Virus record (IMG/VR): IMGVR_UViG_3300021197_000740
Coordinates: 1 to 29,034 of that record
DNA from: a virus
DNA length: 29,034 nt
Reading direction: 5' to 3' (one strand)
Both the position numbers and the translations under genes were made by a program. Numbering within the stretch: the stretch's first letter is position 1; each line of letters opens with the position of its first letter. Below the pieces are notes generated by a model. That model was not told the DNA's origin, searched no databases, and saw only the letters and a program-made list of their open reading frames with translations. Positions 5,640 through 15,147 of this stretch are shown piece after piece.

Positions 5640-6086
5640 ATGAGAGACTTAGTTAGAATATTACAAAGTTATTGTGCTGCAAATAGCATAGAGTTTAGAT
5701 ACGGTTCAGAACAGCATTTAAACTTGCTACAAGGTACACTTACTTACAATCAAGTATATTTACTATTGTTTCCAGTTACTAGGTTGACAGTTCAAAACGC
5801 TGATAGTATAAAAGTACAGGGAACTAGATTTACTGGTAGGTTTATGTTAGTACGTGGTAGCGACCTTGCAAACCATTACTTTAATGAGAATCAAAAAGAC
5901 CAAGCAACAAGTAAATATACTATTAACATTGAACCGTTATTAGCAACTAATAGGGCAATAGCAGAACACTTAATGTGTAATGAAAGTTTAATAATAGATC
6001 AACACCAATGCCAGGACGCTGTTAATGTAATGGATGCTAATAAGGACGGTCTTTGGTGTACGTTTAACTATAGACAGTTTAGATAA
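5640..6086 (+). CDS. Probable neck or tail-completion protein, 148 aa
   Basis: This soluble protein of mixed alpha and beta pattern ends with VMDANKDGLWCTFNYRQF. The size, the beta-rich middle (LFPVTRLTVQNADSIKVQGT and following) and the position directly before the HK97 gp10-like gene resemble small neck or tail-terminator proteins of siphoviruses. I do not recognise a specific family. Its stop overlaps the next ATG by one base. Confidence 0.5.
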   Translation: MRDLVRILQSYCAANSIEFRYGSEQHLNLLQGTLTYNQVYLLLFPVTRLTVQNADSIKVQGTRFTGRFMLVRGSDLANHYFNENQKDQATSKYTINIEPLLATNRAIAEHLMCNESLIIDQHQCQDAVNVMDANKDGLWCTFNYRQFR

Positions 6087-6550
6087 TGGACACATCAGCG
6101 GAAATTGAAAGAGAACTTAATATACTTATGCAAGAGCTAATCGCAGCTTATGATGCAAAAGGTATGAGGGCTTCTGGTAGATGGGCTGATAGTTTACAAG
6201 TAGAAGTTAATGGAACACGAGGTATATTAACAGGATTACAATATACAGAACAACTACAATATGGTAGAAGGGCTGGAAGGTTTCCACCAGTTGAACAGAT
6301 TGAACAATGGATAAGAGATAAAGGGATTCAAGCAATAGACGCAAGTATAAACATTAGAACACTTGCTTTCTTAATAGCTCGCAAGATATCACGTGAAGGA
6401 TGGAATAGGCAAGGATTTGGAGGAGTTGAATTAGTGGACGAGGTATTAACACCAGCAAGAATACAACAAGCCTTAGATAATATTTCTTTAACAGCAGCGA
6501 CAGTATTAAGTGAAATGATTATGGTAGAGTTTTCAGATTTAAACGTATAG
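6086..6550 (+). CDS. HK97 gp10-like neck / tail completion protein
   Basis: The gp10 family helps join the tail to the head. The 154-residue product shows the family's features: a central LQYTEQLQYGRRAGRFPP (residues 51-68) followed by VEQIEQWIRDKGI (69-81), then LAFLIARKISREGW (93-106). This corresponds to the usual pattern of a GR-P-G--PP segment, a helix starting with I--W, and an A--IA--I---G segment. The C-terminal helix lies at residues 125-150. It is coupled to the preceding gene through TAATG and is 1 base from the next gene. Confidence 0.7.
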   Translation: MDTSAEIERELNILMQELIAAYDAKGMRASGRWADSLQVEVNGTRGILTGLQYTEQLQYGRRAGRFPPVEQIEQWIRDKGIQAIDASINIRTLAFLIARKISREGWNRQGFGGVELVDEVLTPARIQQALDNISLTAATVLSEMIMVEFSDLNV

Positions 6551-6551
6551 A

Positions 6552-7694
6552 ATGGCATTAGTATTTACAAAAGAATTAGCACCAGACAAATGGTTACTAT
6601 CAGATAACAATAATATTATACAGTTTACGGACGATGTAACTAGTAGAACCATTTTATATGCAGACTTTACAGTAGGAATAGAAACACCTAGTAGAGTGTA
6701 TGCAGACCCTAATGGTGTTATATGGTATAATGTAAGGGAAAATGTATCAGCTCGCTTAAATGACTACGACGATACGTTAGACTTTAATAATATCACACCT
6801 TCAGACATAAACACTTTCTTTTTAAATAGTGATAAGAACTATCTTAGTTACACCATAGCGATTAATGTTGTGTTTACTAACGCTGAAACATTAGCAGCAA
6901 CAACTACATCAAACTTTCTTTTGGGAGTAGAACAGACTGAGGACTTTTTTAAGGGTGTTACTATCAAGAACAAAGACATTGCTATGTTAAGCCCATTAAA
7001 AGACAATACAAATACTAGAAGCTACTTAAACTACTGGGAGGGTTATCCTTTTGATGTTGGTTTTACAAGGAAAATAAGTGATTCAACAAACATAACTACA
7101 ATACAAAACTTATCTACTGGGCAAACATCGCCTACATTTTCGATTACTAATATAATTAGCAGACTTGTATTCTCAAATGGAACTACCAATATCACTATTG
7201 AGGATCATTTACCATTAGGTACTGGGTTAAATATATTACAATTAGATGCTAATACGCAACTGGAGATAAATAAAATAGAAGCTACTTGCGGTAGTTATAT
7301 TAAATGGCTTAATCAATATGGAGGTTTTAACTATTGGTTATTTGCTACTAGTTCACGAGCTATTAGAACTAGAGATAGAGGTACAATAAACAATGACTTT
7401 AACAACATTGAAGATTCAGTAAGCGAACGACGTTCTTTAGGTAGAGATGCAAGCGAACAGTTAACTGTGTTCTACGAAAACTTAAACGATAATGATATAC
7501 GTTTACTTAAAGGAATGATACAAAGCCCTAAGATATACTTATACATGGGTGAGAGATACACGCCAAGAGCTTTACAAAATTGGATTGAGATTACTTTGCC
7601 TAATAAGAACATGGATCTGAATAACTTTAGGAATAGAGTGCCTAATGGAACTATAGTTATAGATTTACCACCAGTTAAAACTATTGCACTATAA
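6552..7694 (+). CDS. Tail tip / distal-tail-like protein, 380 aa
   Basis: This mostly beta protein contains GSYIKWLNQYGGFNYWLF (residues 247-264), a motif I associate with Bacteroidota phage tail proteins encoded just before a very large tail-tip gene and the tape measure gene. A hub at the distal end of the tail tube is the likely role. The exact homology to a Dit protein is not proven. Asn and Thr are abundant, as is usual for virion proteins. The stop overlaps the ATG of the next gene (TAATG). Confidence 0.55.
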   Translation: MALVFTKELAPDKWLLSDNNNIIQFTDDVTSRTILYADFTVGIETPSRVYADPNGVIWYNVRENVSARLNDYDDTLDFNNITPSDINTFFLNSDKNYLSYTIAINVVFTNAETLAATTTSNFLLGVEQTEDFFKGVTIKNKDIAMLSPLKDNTNTRSYLNYWEGYPFDVGFTRKISDSTNITTIQNLSTGQTSPTFSITNIISRLVFSNGTTNITIEDHLPLGTGLNILQLDANTQLEINKIEATCGSYIKWLNQYGGFNYWLFATSSRAIRTRDRGTINNDFNNIEDSVSERRSLGRDASEQLTVFYENLNDNDIRLLKGMIQSPKIYLYMGERYTPRALQNWIEITLPNKNMDLNNFRNRVPNGTIVIDLPPVKTIAL

Positions 7695-10330
7695 TGGGTA
7701 GGCTATTTATAAATAACCAGGAACTAGACTTACCTAATAACTTTAGATTTGCTAGGACTAAACAAGTTAATACAATTGGTAGATTAGATAATAGACAAGC
7801 TAATTATACTCAGAACATAAGACTACCAAGGACTAAGAATAATACTAGAATATTTAATTACTTAGGAGCTTTAGGTAATAGCTCAGTAGCACCATACCAG
7901 TTAAACGGATTAAGATATGTTAACGAAAGTGGTATAGATGAGATATTCGACGGCAGGGCTACAGTAAGAAATACAAACGAGTTTTATAACATTGCAATAT
8001 ATGATGGATTCGTATCATTTACCAAGGCAATTGAAAATAGAGTTTTAACCGATATAGATTTATCAGAGTTAAACCATCTTAAGAATCTAACAACAATAGA
8101 AAATTCTTGGAATCAAAACTTAAACTACAGATATATAATAGCAGACTATAATGGTAACACTACTGTTAATGGTAGGTGGAACATAGATTTTTTAATACCT
8201 AGTGTTAATGTCAGATACCTTTGGGACAGAGTACACCAGTTTGCAGGTTTTACTTATGATGCTAGTATTGTGACTGATAACTTATTAGACGACCTTTGGA
8301 TAACATACCCAAAAGCAATAAGCGATGATACTCAAGTTACGATACCGTTATTTAACAGAACTTGGACAACTGAGATAAGATACAGAACTATAGGTCAAGA
8401 CCCTTCTACAATAGCCAATGTAAGTTCTGCATTACAAGTTACTGTTAATAACACAGGTACACCGATACCAATAAACAATGCTTACTTATTAGGTAGAGCT
8501 TTGACAGTTCAAAATCCTAATACTGCAGATCCTAATCCTAGAATATTAGATAACTTCTATGTAGAGATAGTACAAACTGCTTTATTTAAAGTAAGTGTAA
8601 GAGGTACTATTAATAGAGATAACAGTCCACTTACAGGAGGTAATTTATCAGTGGTTATATATAACCCTCCAGTAGATAATCCAGTACCTTCAGAAACTAG
8701 GGAAATAGGATCATTTTCTTTTGGACAAGAATTTAATCATGTATTTTACACTAGTGTTACCGCAGGTAGATTTATTAGTATTGATGCTATATATGCAAGT
8801 CTTGATCCTAATCAAATAAATTCAACAGGTAGTGTAATTGTAGAAATAGAAGCCGTTACTGGTAATACGATTGATTTTGAGGAAGCATTTATTGATTTTT
8901 CTATACAAGACTTTATCAATGAGATTCTTTGGAGATTCAGTTTAACACCATTTAAAGAGAAATATAGAAACCATATACAATATTTGACCAGTGCTGAGTG
9001 GTTACAGAATACAGAGCGACTAGATTGGAGTGCATCACAAAATAAATACATAAGCCCTAACAATGAATCTTATGTGTTATCAGGATATGCACAAAGAAAT
9101 TATATGAGGTATCAATATGACGACGACATACTAAATCATAACGACGGATTTTTAGATGTGGCCAATTCTAATATAGCATCAAATAGAGATATTATAAGCA
9201 GTAATATGTTTTCTCCAGAGCCAGAAAGAAGCAGCGTATTAGGTGTTATATATAACATATATAAGTTTTGGGACAGAGAACCACAAGACAGTGGAGAAAT
9301 AAAATATAAAGATTTAGAGAATAGATTTTACATGATACGTTCGCAACGTATTAATCAAATCATCGGTTTAGAAAGTGAATTGTCTGGCCAGACAGCAGCA
9401 GGAAGTGCTTATGATAGGGAATCATTTAGCGGATTATCTTTCACTGAAATTATAAATAACTATTATAGACCGTTACATAGTATTTTAAATAGTGCAAGAC
9501 TATTAACAGCCAATATATATTTAAACGATTTAGACATAGCTAACATTGATTTTAGAAAGCTAATATATATTCGCGAGGAAGGTTCGTATTTTATTATTAA
9601 TAGAGTGCCTAATTATATAGATGCTGGAATATATAGAGTTCAATTACTAGAAGTAGATTTAGGTGCAGTTGATCCAGAAGAAAATGTAGGAGGTGTAACA
9701 CCATCTATTGCATTGTCTAGTGAAGCCGTAGCACCAACAACAGGAAAAGTAAATTGGTCTATAGTAAGTAACGTACAATTTATATCTTATACACCACAGG
9801 ACGGTGTTATAGTTAGGGCGTTACAAATAAACCCTACGACTGGACAGCAAACTGGCGTGTTTATGGAAGGAGATGTTGATGAGTCAACAGGATTGCAAAC
9901 GTTTGAATTACCAAACTCATTGACACCGCAAACATGTGGGCTATGGCAATTATTCGCTATAGATGCTAATAGAATGTTTACTTCAACAGCATCAGAAGTA
10001 ATTGTTCCTTGTCCTACATTTGTAAACGAACCAAGGGCTACTATATTTGTAAGGAACGAACCAGTACCAGGGAGTACATTGAATCCAATTACAAGGGAAG
10101 TCGTATATAGATTTGAAAATTATACACCTACATCTGGAAGTATTACAATACAAAGACTAGCATTTCCTAATGGTAACCCAGTTGGATCAATATCAACAAA
10201 TACTATAACACAATTTGCACCAGACACGGATCATGTAGTTAACTTAGTGTTTCAAGATGGTTTAGATTGGTATAGAGTAACATTAATAACTCCAGAAGTA
10301 ACAGTACAATGGGCAGCTATTGTAACATAA
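7694..10330 (+). CDS. Large tail tip / baseplate protein, 878 aa
   Basis: The N-terminal 60 residues (GRLFINNQELDLPNNF and on) and the region DFLIPSVNVRYLWDRVHQFA (residues about 165-184) resemble the large tail-tip proteins of Bacteroidota siphoviruses. The central part (residues 190-420) is beta-rich. From about residue 650 the chain looks like two or three fibronectin or Ig-like domains (segments such as GKVNWSIVSNVQFISYTPQDG and EVVYRFENYTPTSGSITI). Position just before the tape measure gene agrees with a tail-associated tip or adhesion role. No peptidase or lysozyme motif is seen. It is coupled to the preceding gene. Confidence 0.6.
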   Translation: MGRLFINNQELDLPNNFRFARTKQVNTIGRLDNRQANYTQNIRLPRTKNNTRIFNYLGALGNSSVAPYQLNGLRYVNESGIDEIFDGRATVRNTNEFYNIAIYDGFVSFTKAIENRVLTDIDLSELNHLKNLTTIENSWNQNLNYRYIIADYNGNTTVNGRWNIDFLIPSVNVRYLWDRVHQFAGFTYDASIVTDNLLDDLWITYPKAISDDTQVTIPLFNRTWTTEIRYRTIGQDPSTIANVSSALQVTVNNTGTPIPINNAYLLGRALTVQNPNTADPNPRILDNFYVEIVQTALFKVSVRGTINRDNSPLTGGNLSVVIYNPPVDNPVPSETREIGSFSFGQEFNHVFYTSVTAGRFISIDAIYASLDPNQINSTGSVIVEIEAVTGNTIDFEEAFIDFSIQDFINEILWRFSLTPFKEKYRNHIQYLTSAEWLQNTERLDWSASQNKYISPNNESYVLSGYAQRNYMRYQYDDDILNHNDGFLDVANSNIASNRDIISSNMFSPEPERSSVLGVIYNIYKFWDREPQDSGEIKYKDLENRFYMIRSQRINQIIGLESELSGQTAAGSAYDRESFSGLSFTEIINNYYRPLHSILNSARLLTANIYLNDLDIANIDFRKLIYIREEGSYFIINRVPNYIDAGIYRVQLLEVDLGAVDPEENVGGVTPSIALSSEAVAPTTGKVNWSIVSNVQFISYTPQDGVIVRALQINPTTGQQTGVFMEGDVDESTGLQTFELPNSLTPQTCGLWQLFAIDANRMFTSTASEVIVPCPTFVNEPRATIFVRNEPVPGSTLNPITREVVYRFENYTPTSGSITIQRLAFPNGNPVGSISTNTITQFAPDTDHVVNLVFQDGLDWYRVTLITPEVTVQWAAIVT

Positions 10331-10339
10331 ATAAAGAGT

Positions 10340-13111
10340 ATGGCAGAAAGAATAACAATAGCAGAATTAAATATTGATGAATCAGCGTTAGTACGTTCGA
10401 CTCAGGCGATACGTGAACAGATAGATTCTTTAAGGTTATCGCAAAGACAATTAGACAGAAGTACTGAAGAAGGTAGAACACAATTTGTTCGTAATGAAGC
10501 AACTATAAGGAGTTTAAATACTGAATATAGAAATAATCAAAGAGCTTTAAACCAAAGAATTACAGTTACACAAGATGCAACCGTAAGAGAAGAACAATTA
10601 AATCAAGTATTAGGTAGAGAGGTAACGACAATAACAGAAGCTAGAGAGCAAACACAAGTGTTAACTAGGTTACGAAATGAAACCAATGCAACTACTGAAG
10701 AAGGTGCTGAATTAATAGCAAGACTTAATCAACAAATAAATAGCAATACTGAATTTACTAGAGAAAATGGAGATGCGTTTTTGCAGAATAGGTTAAATGT
10801 TGGTAATTATACACAAAGTGTAAGAGATGCGTTCGAAGAGATAGAAGCGAGTAGAACAGTTTTGCGTGAACAATCACAGTCTTTACAAGATTTGAGAGAT
10901 GAAACTGAGGAAGGATCGCAGCAATGGAATTTCTACAATCAACAGATAACACAAGTTAATATAGAAATAAGGTCACTATCTGATTCTTTGGGAGAAATTA
11001 ACGAAGAAGCCGTTTCTACTAGTGCGGCAAGTCAGTTATTGTCTGGAAATTTTACAGGATTAGCTGAAACTTCTGCTAGTGCAGGTGGAGCAATGGGATT
11101 ATTAACTGCTGGATTAAATACCGCTAGAGCTGCTGTGATAAGATTTACACAATCTACATTAGCTTTTTTAGCAACTCCTATAGGTGTAGTAGTTGCATTA
11201 ATAGCTGGCGCATTCGTACTAGTTCAAAACGCATTAAGCAGAAGTGAAGAAGCTACAAATAGATTAAGTGGTGCTTTTGCTGGTATTAGTGGAATATTAA
11301 ACGCAGTGCTTAGAGCTTTAGAGCCATTAGGAAATATTTTAATTGATGGTATTGTTGCAGGTTTTGAATTAGCAGCAAGCGCAGCGGAAGCATGGCTAGA
11401 TACAGCAGCACGAGTTGCAAGTTTTTTAGGGTTCGATAGCGTTGCTGAAAGTATTAATTCTTTTGGAGATTCATTGGAACGAGCAGCGGAAGAAGGCAGA
11501 AGGTTAGCAGCAGCAGAAAACCAACTAGCAGCAGCACAAAGACGATCACAAGTTATACAATTAGAATATCAAAGAACAGCAGAAACATTAAGACAAACAC
11601 GTGACAATGATGTATTAAGTATCAGAGAGAGAATTGCAGCTAATGACGAACTAGGAAGGGTGTTAGAACGACAATTGGCTGAGGAGTTAAGAATTGCAAA
11701 TTTAGCTTTAGAAGTTGCAAATTTAAGAATACAGGCAGAAGGAAGAACGCAAGCAACATTAGATCAACAAGCAGAAGCACTAACACAGATAGCAGATATA
11801 CAAGAACGTATTACAGGGCAAGAAAGTGAACAGTTAACAAATAGAAACTCTTTATTAAGAGATGCAGCAAACTTATTAACAGCTAGACTGGAACAAGAAC
11901 AAGAAGCATTTAGATTAGAACGACAGCTAATAGATGAAAATGCACAAGATAGATTAGATACTGAGAGACAAGCATCGCAAAGACAATTAGAACTTTTAGA
12001 AACTCAACTACGTAATAGATTAATAACCAGAGAACAATTTAATGTTGGTAGATTAAATATAGCTATTGCTTTAAGGGATGCCTTACAAGCTGTAGAAGAT
12101 GAAGAAGAAGAACAAAGAGAAGCACGTTTAGAAAGGGAACGAGCATTTGAAGGTAGAAGAGATCAATTATTAAATGAAATTAGATTAGCCAGAGAAGAAG
12201 CTGGGCAAGCTAGGGAAGAGTTAAGAGTACAACAAGAATTCGAAGCTAATGTAGCAGAGTTGGAACGACTAGAAATAACAGAAACCGAACGAACTGAATT
12301 ACTTGCTTTATTAACGGAGCAACGTGGACAGGTATTACAAGACATTAGAAATAGATTAGCGGAAGAATCACTAAGTGCTTTTCAAGATACATTAGATGAA
12401 GAGAATTCTGCGCGTCAAGCAGCGGGTGATGCAAGTGTGGCTATTCAATCACAAATAGCCAGCGCATTAGTAGGAATACTTGGAGATAGTTTAGGAGCTA
12501 GATTAGCAGGTATTGCAATTGAAGCAGCTTTACAAGTAGCACAAGTGCAATCAACAGCAGCAGCAGCTTCAGCAACTAACTTAGCTCAAGCAACAGCAGC
12601 AGCACCTCCACCATTTAACTTACCATTCATTGCTACCGCCTTAGGACAGAATGCAGGTATAGAAGCGAATGCAGGTATTCAAACATCTAGAATTGTTGCA
12701 GCGGCAGCAGTACAAGGATTGACAAGTAGCTTGAGTAGTTTAAGATTTGAGAAAGGTGGTATCGTTGGAATTGACGGAGCGAGGCACGCACAAGGAGGTG
12801 TACCGATATTTGCGGGCAATCAATATGTAGGTGAAGCTGAAGGAGGCGAAGGTATCGGTATTTTAAATCGTGCTGCATATTCAGATTTTATGAATTATAA
12901 TAACAGTTTTAACGGAGGAAACTCTGGCAATGGTAAATTCCAAGGTGGTGGAATTATTACGCAAGCAGTAGCACCGATAAACAGTACAGATGATATGGTG
13001 GCAGGTATAGCACAATCTTTACAGGAAATGCAAGTATTTGTAGCGGTCGAAGATATTAACACAGGGCAACAAAACTTTGCTCAAATAGAAAACGAAGCAA
13101 ACCTTGGATAA
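10340..13111 (+). CDS. Tape measure protein, 923 aa
   Basis: This protein sets tail length and may help DNA pass the host envelope. Residues 1-225 and 370-690 are long, Gln- and Glu-rich coiled-coil stretches. Between them are hydrophobic segments (about 273-298, FLATPIGVVVALIAGAFVLV, and about 312-348), as usual for tape measures. Ala- and Thr-rich helices follow at about 700-800. The last 120 residues are Gly-rich, with KGGIVGIDGARHAQGGVPIF and GEAEGGEGIGILNRAAY, a common C-terminal style of Bacteroidota tape measures. A length of 923 residues predicts a tail of about 140 nm, if the usual 0.15 nm per residue applies. Confidence 0.85.
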   Translation: MAERITIAELNIDESALVRSTQAIREQIDSLRLSQRQLDRSTEEGRTQFVRNEATIRSLNTEYRNNQRALNQRITVTQDATVREEQLNQVLGREVTTITEAREQTQVLTRLRNETNATTEEGAELIARLNQQINSNTEFTRENGDAFLQNRLNVGNYTQSVRDAFEEIEASRTVLREQSQSLQDLRDETEEGSQQWNFYNQQITQVNIEIRSLSDSLGEINEEAVSTSAASQLLSGNFTGLAETSASAGGAMGLLTAGLNTARAAVIRFTQSTLAFLATPIGVVVALIAGAFVLVQNALSRSEEATNRLSGAFAGISGILNAVLRALEPLGNILIDGIVAGFELAASAAEAWLDTAARVASFLGFDSVAESINSFGDSLERAAEEGRRLAAAENQLAAAQRRSQVIQLEYQRTAETLRQTRDNDVLSIRERIAANDELGRVLERQLAEELRIANLALEVANLRIQAEGRTQATLDQQAEALTQIADIQERITGQESEQLTNRNSLLRDAANLLTARLEQEQEAFRLERQLIDENAQDRLDTERQASQRQLELLETQLRNRLITREQFNVGRLNIAIALRDALQAVEDEEEEQREARLERERAFEGRRDQLLNEIRLAREEAGQAREELRVQQEFEANVAELERLEITETERTELLALLTEQRGQVLQDIRNRLAEESLSAFQDTLDEENSARQAAGDASVAIQSQIASALVGILGDSLGARLAGIAIEAALQVAQVQSTAAAASATNLAQATAAAPPPFNLPFIATALGQNAGIEANAGIQTSRIVAAAAVQGLTSSLSSLRFEKGGIVGIDGARHAQGGVPIFAGNQYVGEAEGGEGIGILNRAAYSDFMNYNNSFNGGNSGNGKFQGGGIITQAVAPINSTDDMVAGIAQSLQEMQVFVAVEDINTGQQNFAQIENEANLG

Positions 13112-13364
13112 TCCTATTAAAATAGCACAGGCATGGGTTAATGTATTTATCAAAGACCCCAAAGTAGAAAAGGAAGCAAAACGTAGAGCTGAAATATGTG
13201 GGCAATGTGATTTTGCAAAGTATGGTAAAATACTTAAATTTGTAAAAGACGACTTAAAAGAAGTAGAAGGTATGTATTGCAGTGATTGTAATGGATGTCC
13301 TTTAATAGCAAAAATACGAGGAGAGGTTATATGCAAGAAATGGAAAGCAGATACGAAACAATAA
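13104..13364 (+). CDS. Small zinc-ribbon-like phage protein, 86 aa, TTG start
   Basis: Cys32, Cys35, Cys59, Cys62, Cys65 and Cys77 lie in the pattern ICGQC...YCSDCNGCPLIAKIR...CKKW. This is the layout of a small Cys-rich, probably metal-binding protein often found near tape measure genes in Bacteroidota phages. The frame has no ATG before Met57, so the start is taken as TTG 13104, which overlaps the tape measure stop by 8 bases. This overlap and the family's usual 80-90 residues support it. Its function is unknown; it may aid tail assembly. Confidence 0.6.
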   Translation: MDNPIKIAQAWVNVFIKDPKVEKEAKRRAEICGQCDFAKYGKILKFVKDDLKEVEGMYCSDCNGCPLIAKIRGEVICKKWKADTKQ

Positions 13365-13369
13365 GTTCA

Positions 13370-13585
13370 ATGGGCGATGAGTTTATAAAATTTATTAGGA
13401 TTGGATTAATACCAATACATCTAACTACTTACAAAGTTGTATATGAAGAATACAAAAAACAGCTTCAAATACATTCAGACGAACCATTTAAAGCTGTTAA
13501 AAATACCGCTATAGATTACGATTTACAGATAAGGCAAGTATATCGAATTATAGAATACATGTCTACTTCTTTTCAAACTCAATAA
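13370..13585 (+). CDS. Small helical protein, possible HTH type, about 71 aa
   Basis: The frame is open from ATG 13295, but that start lies deep inside the previous gene. ATG 13370 is 5 bases after that gene's stop and is preferred; ATG 13331 and 13340 are other options. From 13370 the product begins MGDEFIKFIRIGLIPIHLTT and has a C-terminal segment, AIDYDLQIRQVYRIIEYM, that resembles the recognition half of a helix-turn-helix. A DNA-binding or assembly role is possible. It is the last gene of the left structural operon, and its 3' end overlaps the opposing minus-strand gene by 23 bases. Confidence 0.55.
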   Translation: MGDEFIKFIRIGLIPIHLTTYKVVYEEYKKQLQIHSDEPFKAVKNTAIDYDLQIRQVYRIIEYMSTSFQTQ

Positions 13586-13889
13586 TATCTGGATTAAATT
13601 GCACGCTAAATTTAGTATCTCCCATTTTTATACTAGTTACATGAGTTACTAATCCTAACTTAACGTTTCTGTGACATAATATAAATTCGTCTGGGGATTC
13701 ATTATCATCTCTATACATTTTAATACAATTCTTAAAATCTTTTTCAGTTGGTGCATATCCTAAATATTGATTTAAGACTTTAGTTATACAGTTTAATTCG
13801 CATTCTTGTTGTTTTTTGATTAAATCAATTGCTAATTTAGTAACTAATTTTTTATCTTCTTGAATTCCTTTTAAAGCTACTGGCTTCAT
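13563..13889 (-). CDS. Single minus-strand gene inside the structural cluster, 108 aa
   Basis: The product begins MKPVALKGIQEDKKLVTKLA. It is soluble and charged, with three Cys (residues 29, 34, 55) and a beta-rich C-terminal half (VKLGLVTHVTSIKMG and FSVQFNPDI). I do not recognise a family. It is the only minus-strand gene in 27 kb of plus-strand genes, and it has its own upstream promoter-like elements (13914-13942). This is the typical setting of an accessory gene, or moron, expressed separately from the late genes. It could act in the lysogen or early, but no function can be assigned. Its 3' end overlaps the convergent gene. Confidence 0.65.
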   Translation of the reverse strand: MKPVALKGIQEDKKLVTKLAIDLIKKQQECELNCITKVLNQYLGYAPTEKDFKNCIKMYRDDNESPDEFILCHRNVKLGLVTHVTSIKMGDTKFSVQFNPDIIEFEKK

Positions 13890-13913
13890 AATATATTAAT
13901 TTATGGGTTATGA

Positions 13914-13942
13914 CAAAATGATGTCATTGATTGTACTTGCAA
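13914..13942 (-). promoter_or_regulatory. Promoter-like elements for the 108-aa minus-strand gene
   Basis: On the minus strand, TTG (13942-13940), an 18-base spacer and TCATTTTG (13921-13914) fit the Bacteroidota pattern with one mismatch in the -7 box. The start point would be near 13908, giving a leader of about 20 bases. It overlaps the plus-strand promoter of the head module. Confidence 0.4.
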
Positions 13943-13957
13943 TTTACATTATTTTTG
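13927..13957 (+). promoter_or_regulatory. Promoter of the head module
   Basis: TTG at 13927-13929, a 20-base spacer, then TATTTTTG at 13950-13957 (exact TAnnTTTG). The start point would be near 13962, about 28 bases before the ATG of the protease gene. It divides the structural genes into two transcription units, with the minus-strand gene between them. Confidence 0.6.
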
Positions 13958-13990
13958 TTAGAATGAGAAATTTTAACAAAATCTAAATAT

Positions 13991-15145
13991 ATGCCAACAG
14001 TAGGAAATATTATTATAGATGGTTCTATTGGAAATTTCGACGGAGAGAAATCTGTAGAGTTAGTTGATGTTATTGCGCAAGTTAATATGCAGAAGGACGC
14101 TGACTCTTACAATGTCTATATTAATAGCCCAGGTGGTTACGTAGATGTTGGTTTTGCTATTTACGATTATTTAGTATCATTAAAAAAGCCTATTACTAGT
14201 ATTGGTGAAAATATGGTTGCAAGTATAGCGACTGTAATTTTTATGGCTGGTAGTAAAAGGATAATGAGACCAAATACAGAATTTATGATACACTTACCGT
14301 CTGGAGGTGTTGAAGGGAATTCTGAACAAATAGCAGAATATTCAGCTTATATCCAAGAAGAAGAAAAGAGAATTATTAAATTTTACAAAGATAATACTGA
14401 TTTAAACGAGGAAGCAATCAGACCGATGTTATCAGATGAAACTTGGTTAAACCCTCGTAAAGCTTTTGAGTTAGGTTTTAGTACAATAGAGCCAATTGAA
14501 TTAAAAGCGGTAGCAAAGTATAATTTAAAACCAGAGAATAAAATGAGTAAAGAACAGAAACAAAAACTATCACAAGAAGATAGTACGATGTTCGACAAGT
14601 TTTTTAATAGATTCGAAAAACTATTAGGGACAAAAGTAAAAAACATTATCGTACAAGACGCCAATGGCGAGGAGTTAGATTTTGTTGATTTAGAAGAAGG
14701 TCAAGAAATATCAGTAGGAGATATGGCGACTAAAGACGGTGCGCCAGCTGAGGGTGAGTATGTTTTACCAAACGGAGAAACGTATGTATTTACTGCGGGT
14801 GAATTAACTGAAATCATTCCAGCCGAAGAAGGTGAAGGTGAAGGAGAAGAAACCGTTGAAGATTTATTACAACAAATCGAACAATTAACTGCAAGTAACG
14901 TAGAATTAGAAGCTAAGTTAAAAACTGAAGAAACTAAATCTAAAGAAGCAGAAGCTAAATTTAAAACTGTATCAACAGAATTTAAATCTTTTAAAACTAA
15001 GTTAGAAAGTAAATTTGATTTTACAGCTAAAAAGGATAAGAAGAAAGAAGATGTTCAGCAAGTAGAAGGAACTAAGGCGTTGAAAAACAATTTCTTTGAG
15101 AAAAGAAAAGAAAGAAGATTAAAAAACAGAAATAAAAATAAATAG
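13991..15145 (+). CDS. Head maturation protease (ClpP-like) fused to a probable scaffold
   Basis: Residues 1-175 form a ClpP-type serine protease of the prohead type. YNVYINSPGGYVDVGFAIYD (residues 40-59) is followed by the nucleophile Ser78 in NMVASIATVIFMAG, His101 in FMIHLPSGG and Asp149 in MLSDETWLNP. Residues 185-384 are acidic and then coiled-coil and basic. They include a DGxY-type segment (EGEYVLPNGETYVFTAGEL) and a Gly-Glu linker, and fit a scaffold domain that would fill the prohead and be digested by the protease. A Met at residue 185 (KMSKEQKQ) could be an internal start for a separate scaffold. The gene lies 2 bases before the capsid gene, the classic order. Confidence 0.85.
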   Translation: MPTVGNIIIDGSIGNFDGEKSVELVDVIAQVNMQKDADSYNVYINSPGGYVDVGFAIYDYLVSLKKPITSIGENMVASIATVIFMAGSKRIMRPNTEFMIHLPSGGVEGNSEQIAEYSAYIQEEEKRIIKFYKDNTDLNEEAIRPMLSDETWLNPRKAFELGFSTIEPIELKAVAKYNLKPENKMSKEQKQKLSQEDSTMFDKFFNRFEKLLGTKVKNIIVQDANGEELDFVDLEEGQEISVGDMATKDGAPAEGEYVLPNGETYVFTAGELTEIIPAEEGEGEGEETVEDLLQQIEQLTASNVELEAKLKTEETKSKEAEAKFKTVSTEFKSFKTKLESKFDFTAKKDKKKEDVQQVEGTKALKNNFFEKRKERRLKNRNKNK

Positions 15146-15147
15146 AA

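Noticed and set aside
13019-13336. 105-codon minus-strand frame across the tape measure and zinc-ribbon genes
   Set aside because: It is antisense to two well supported genes, has no promoter box and its product looks like reverse-complement noise.
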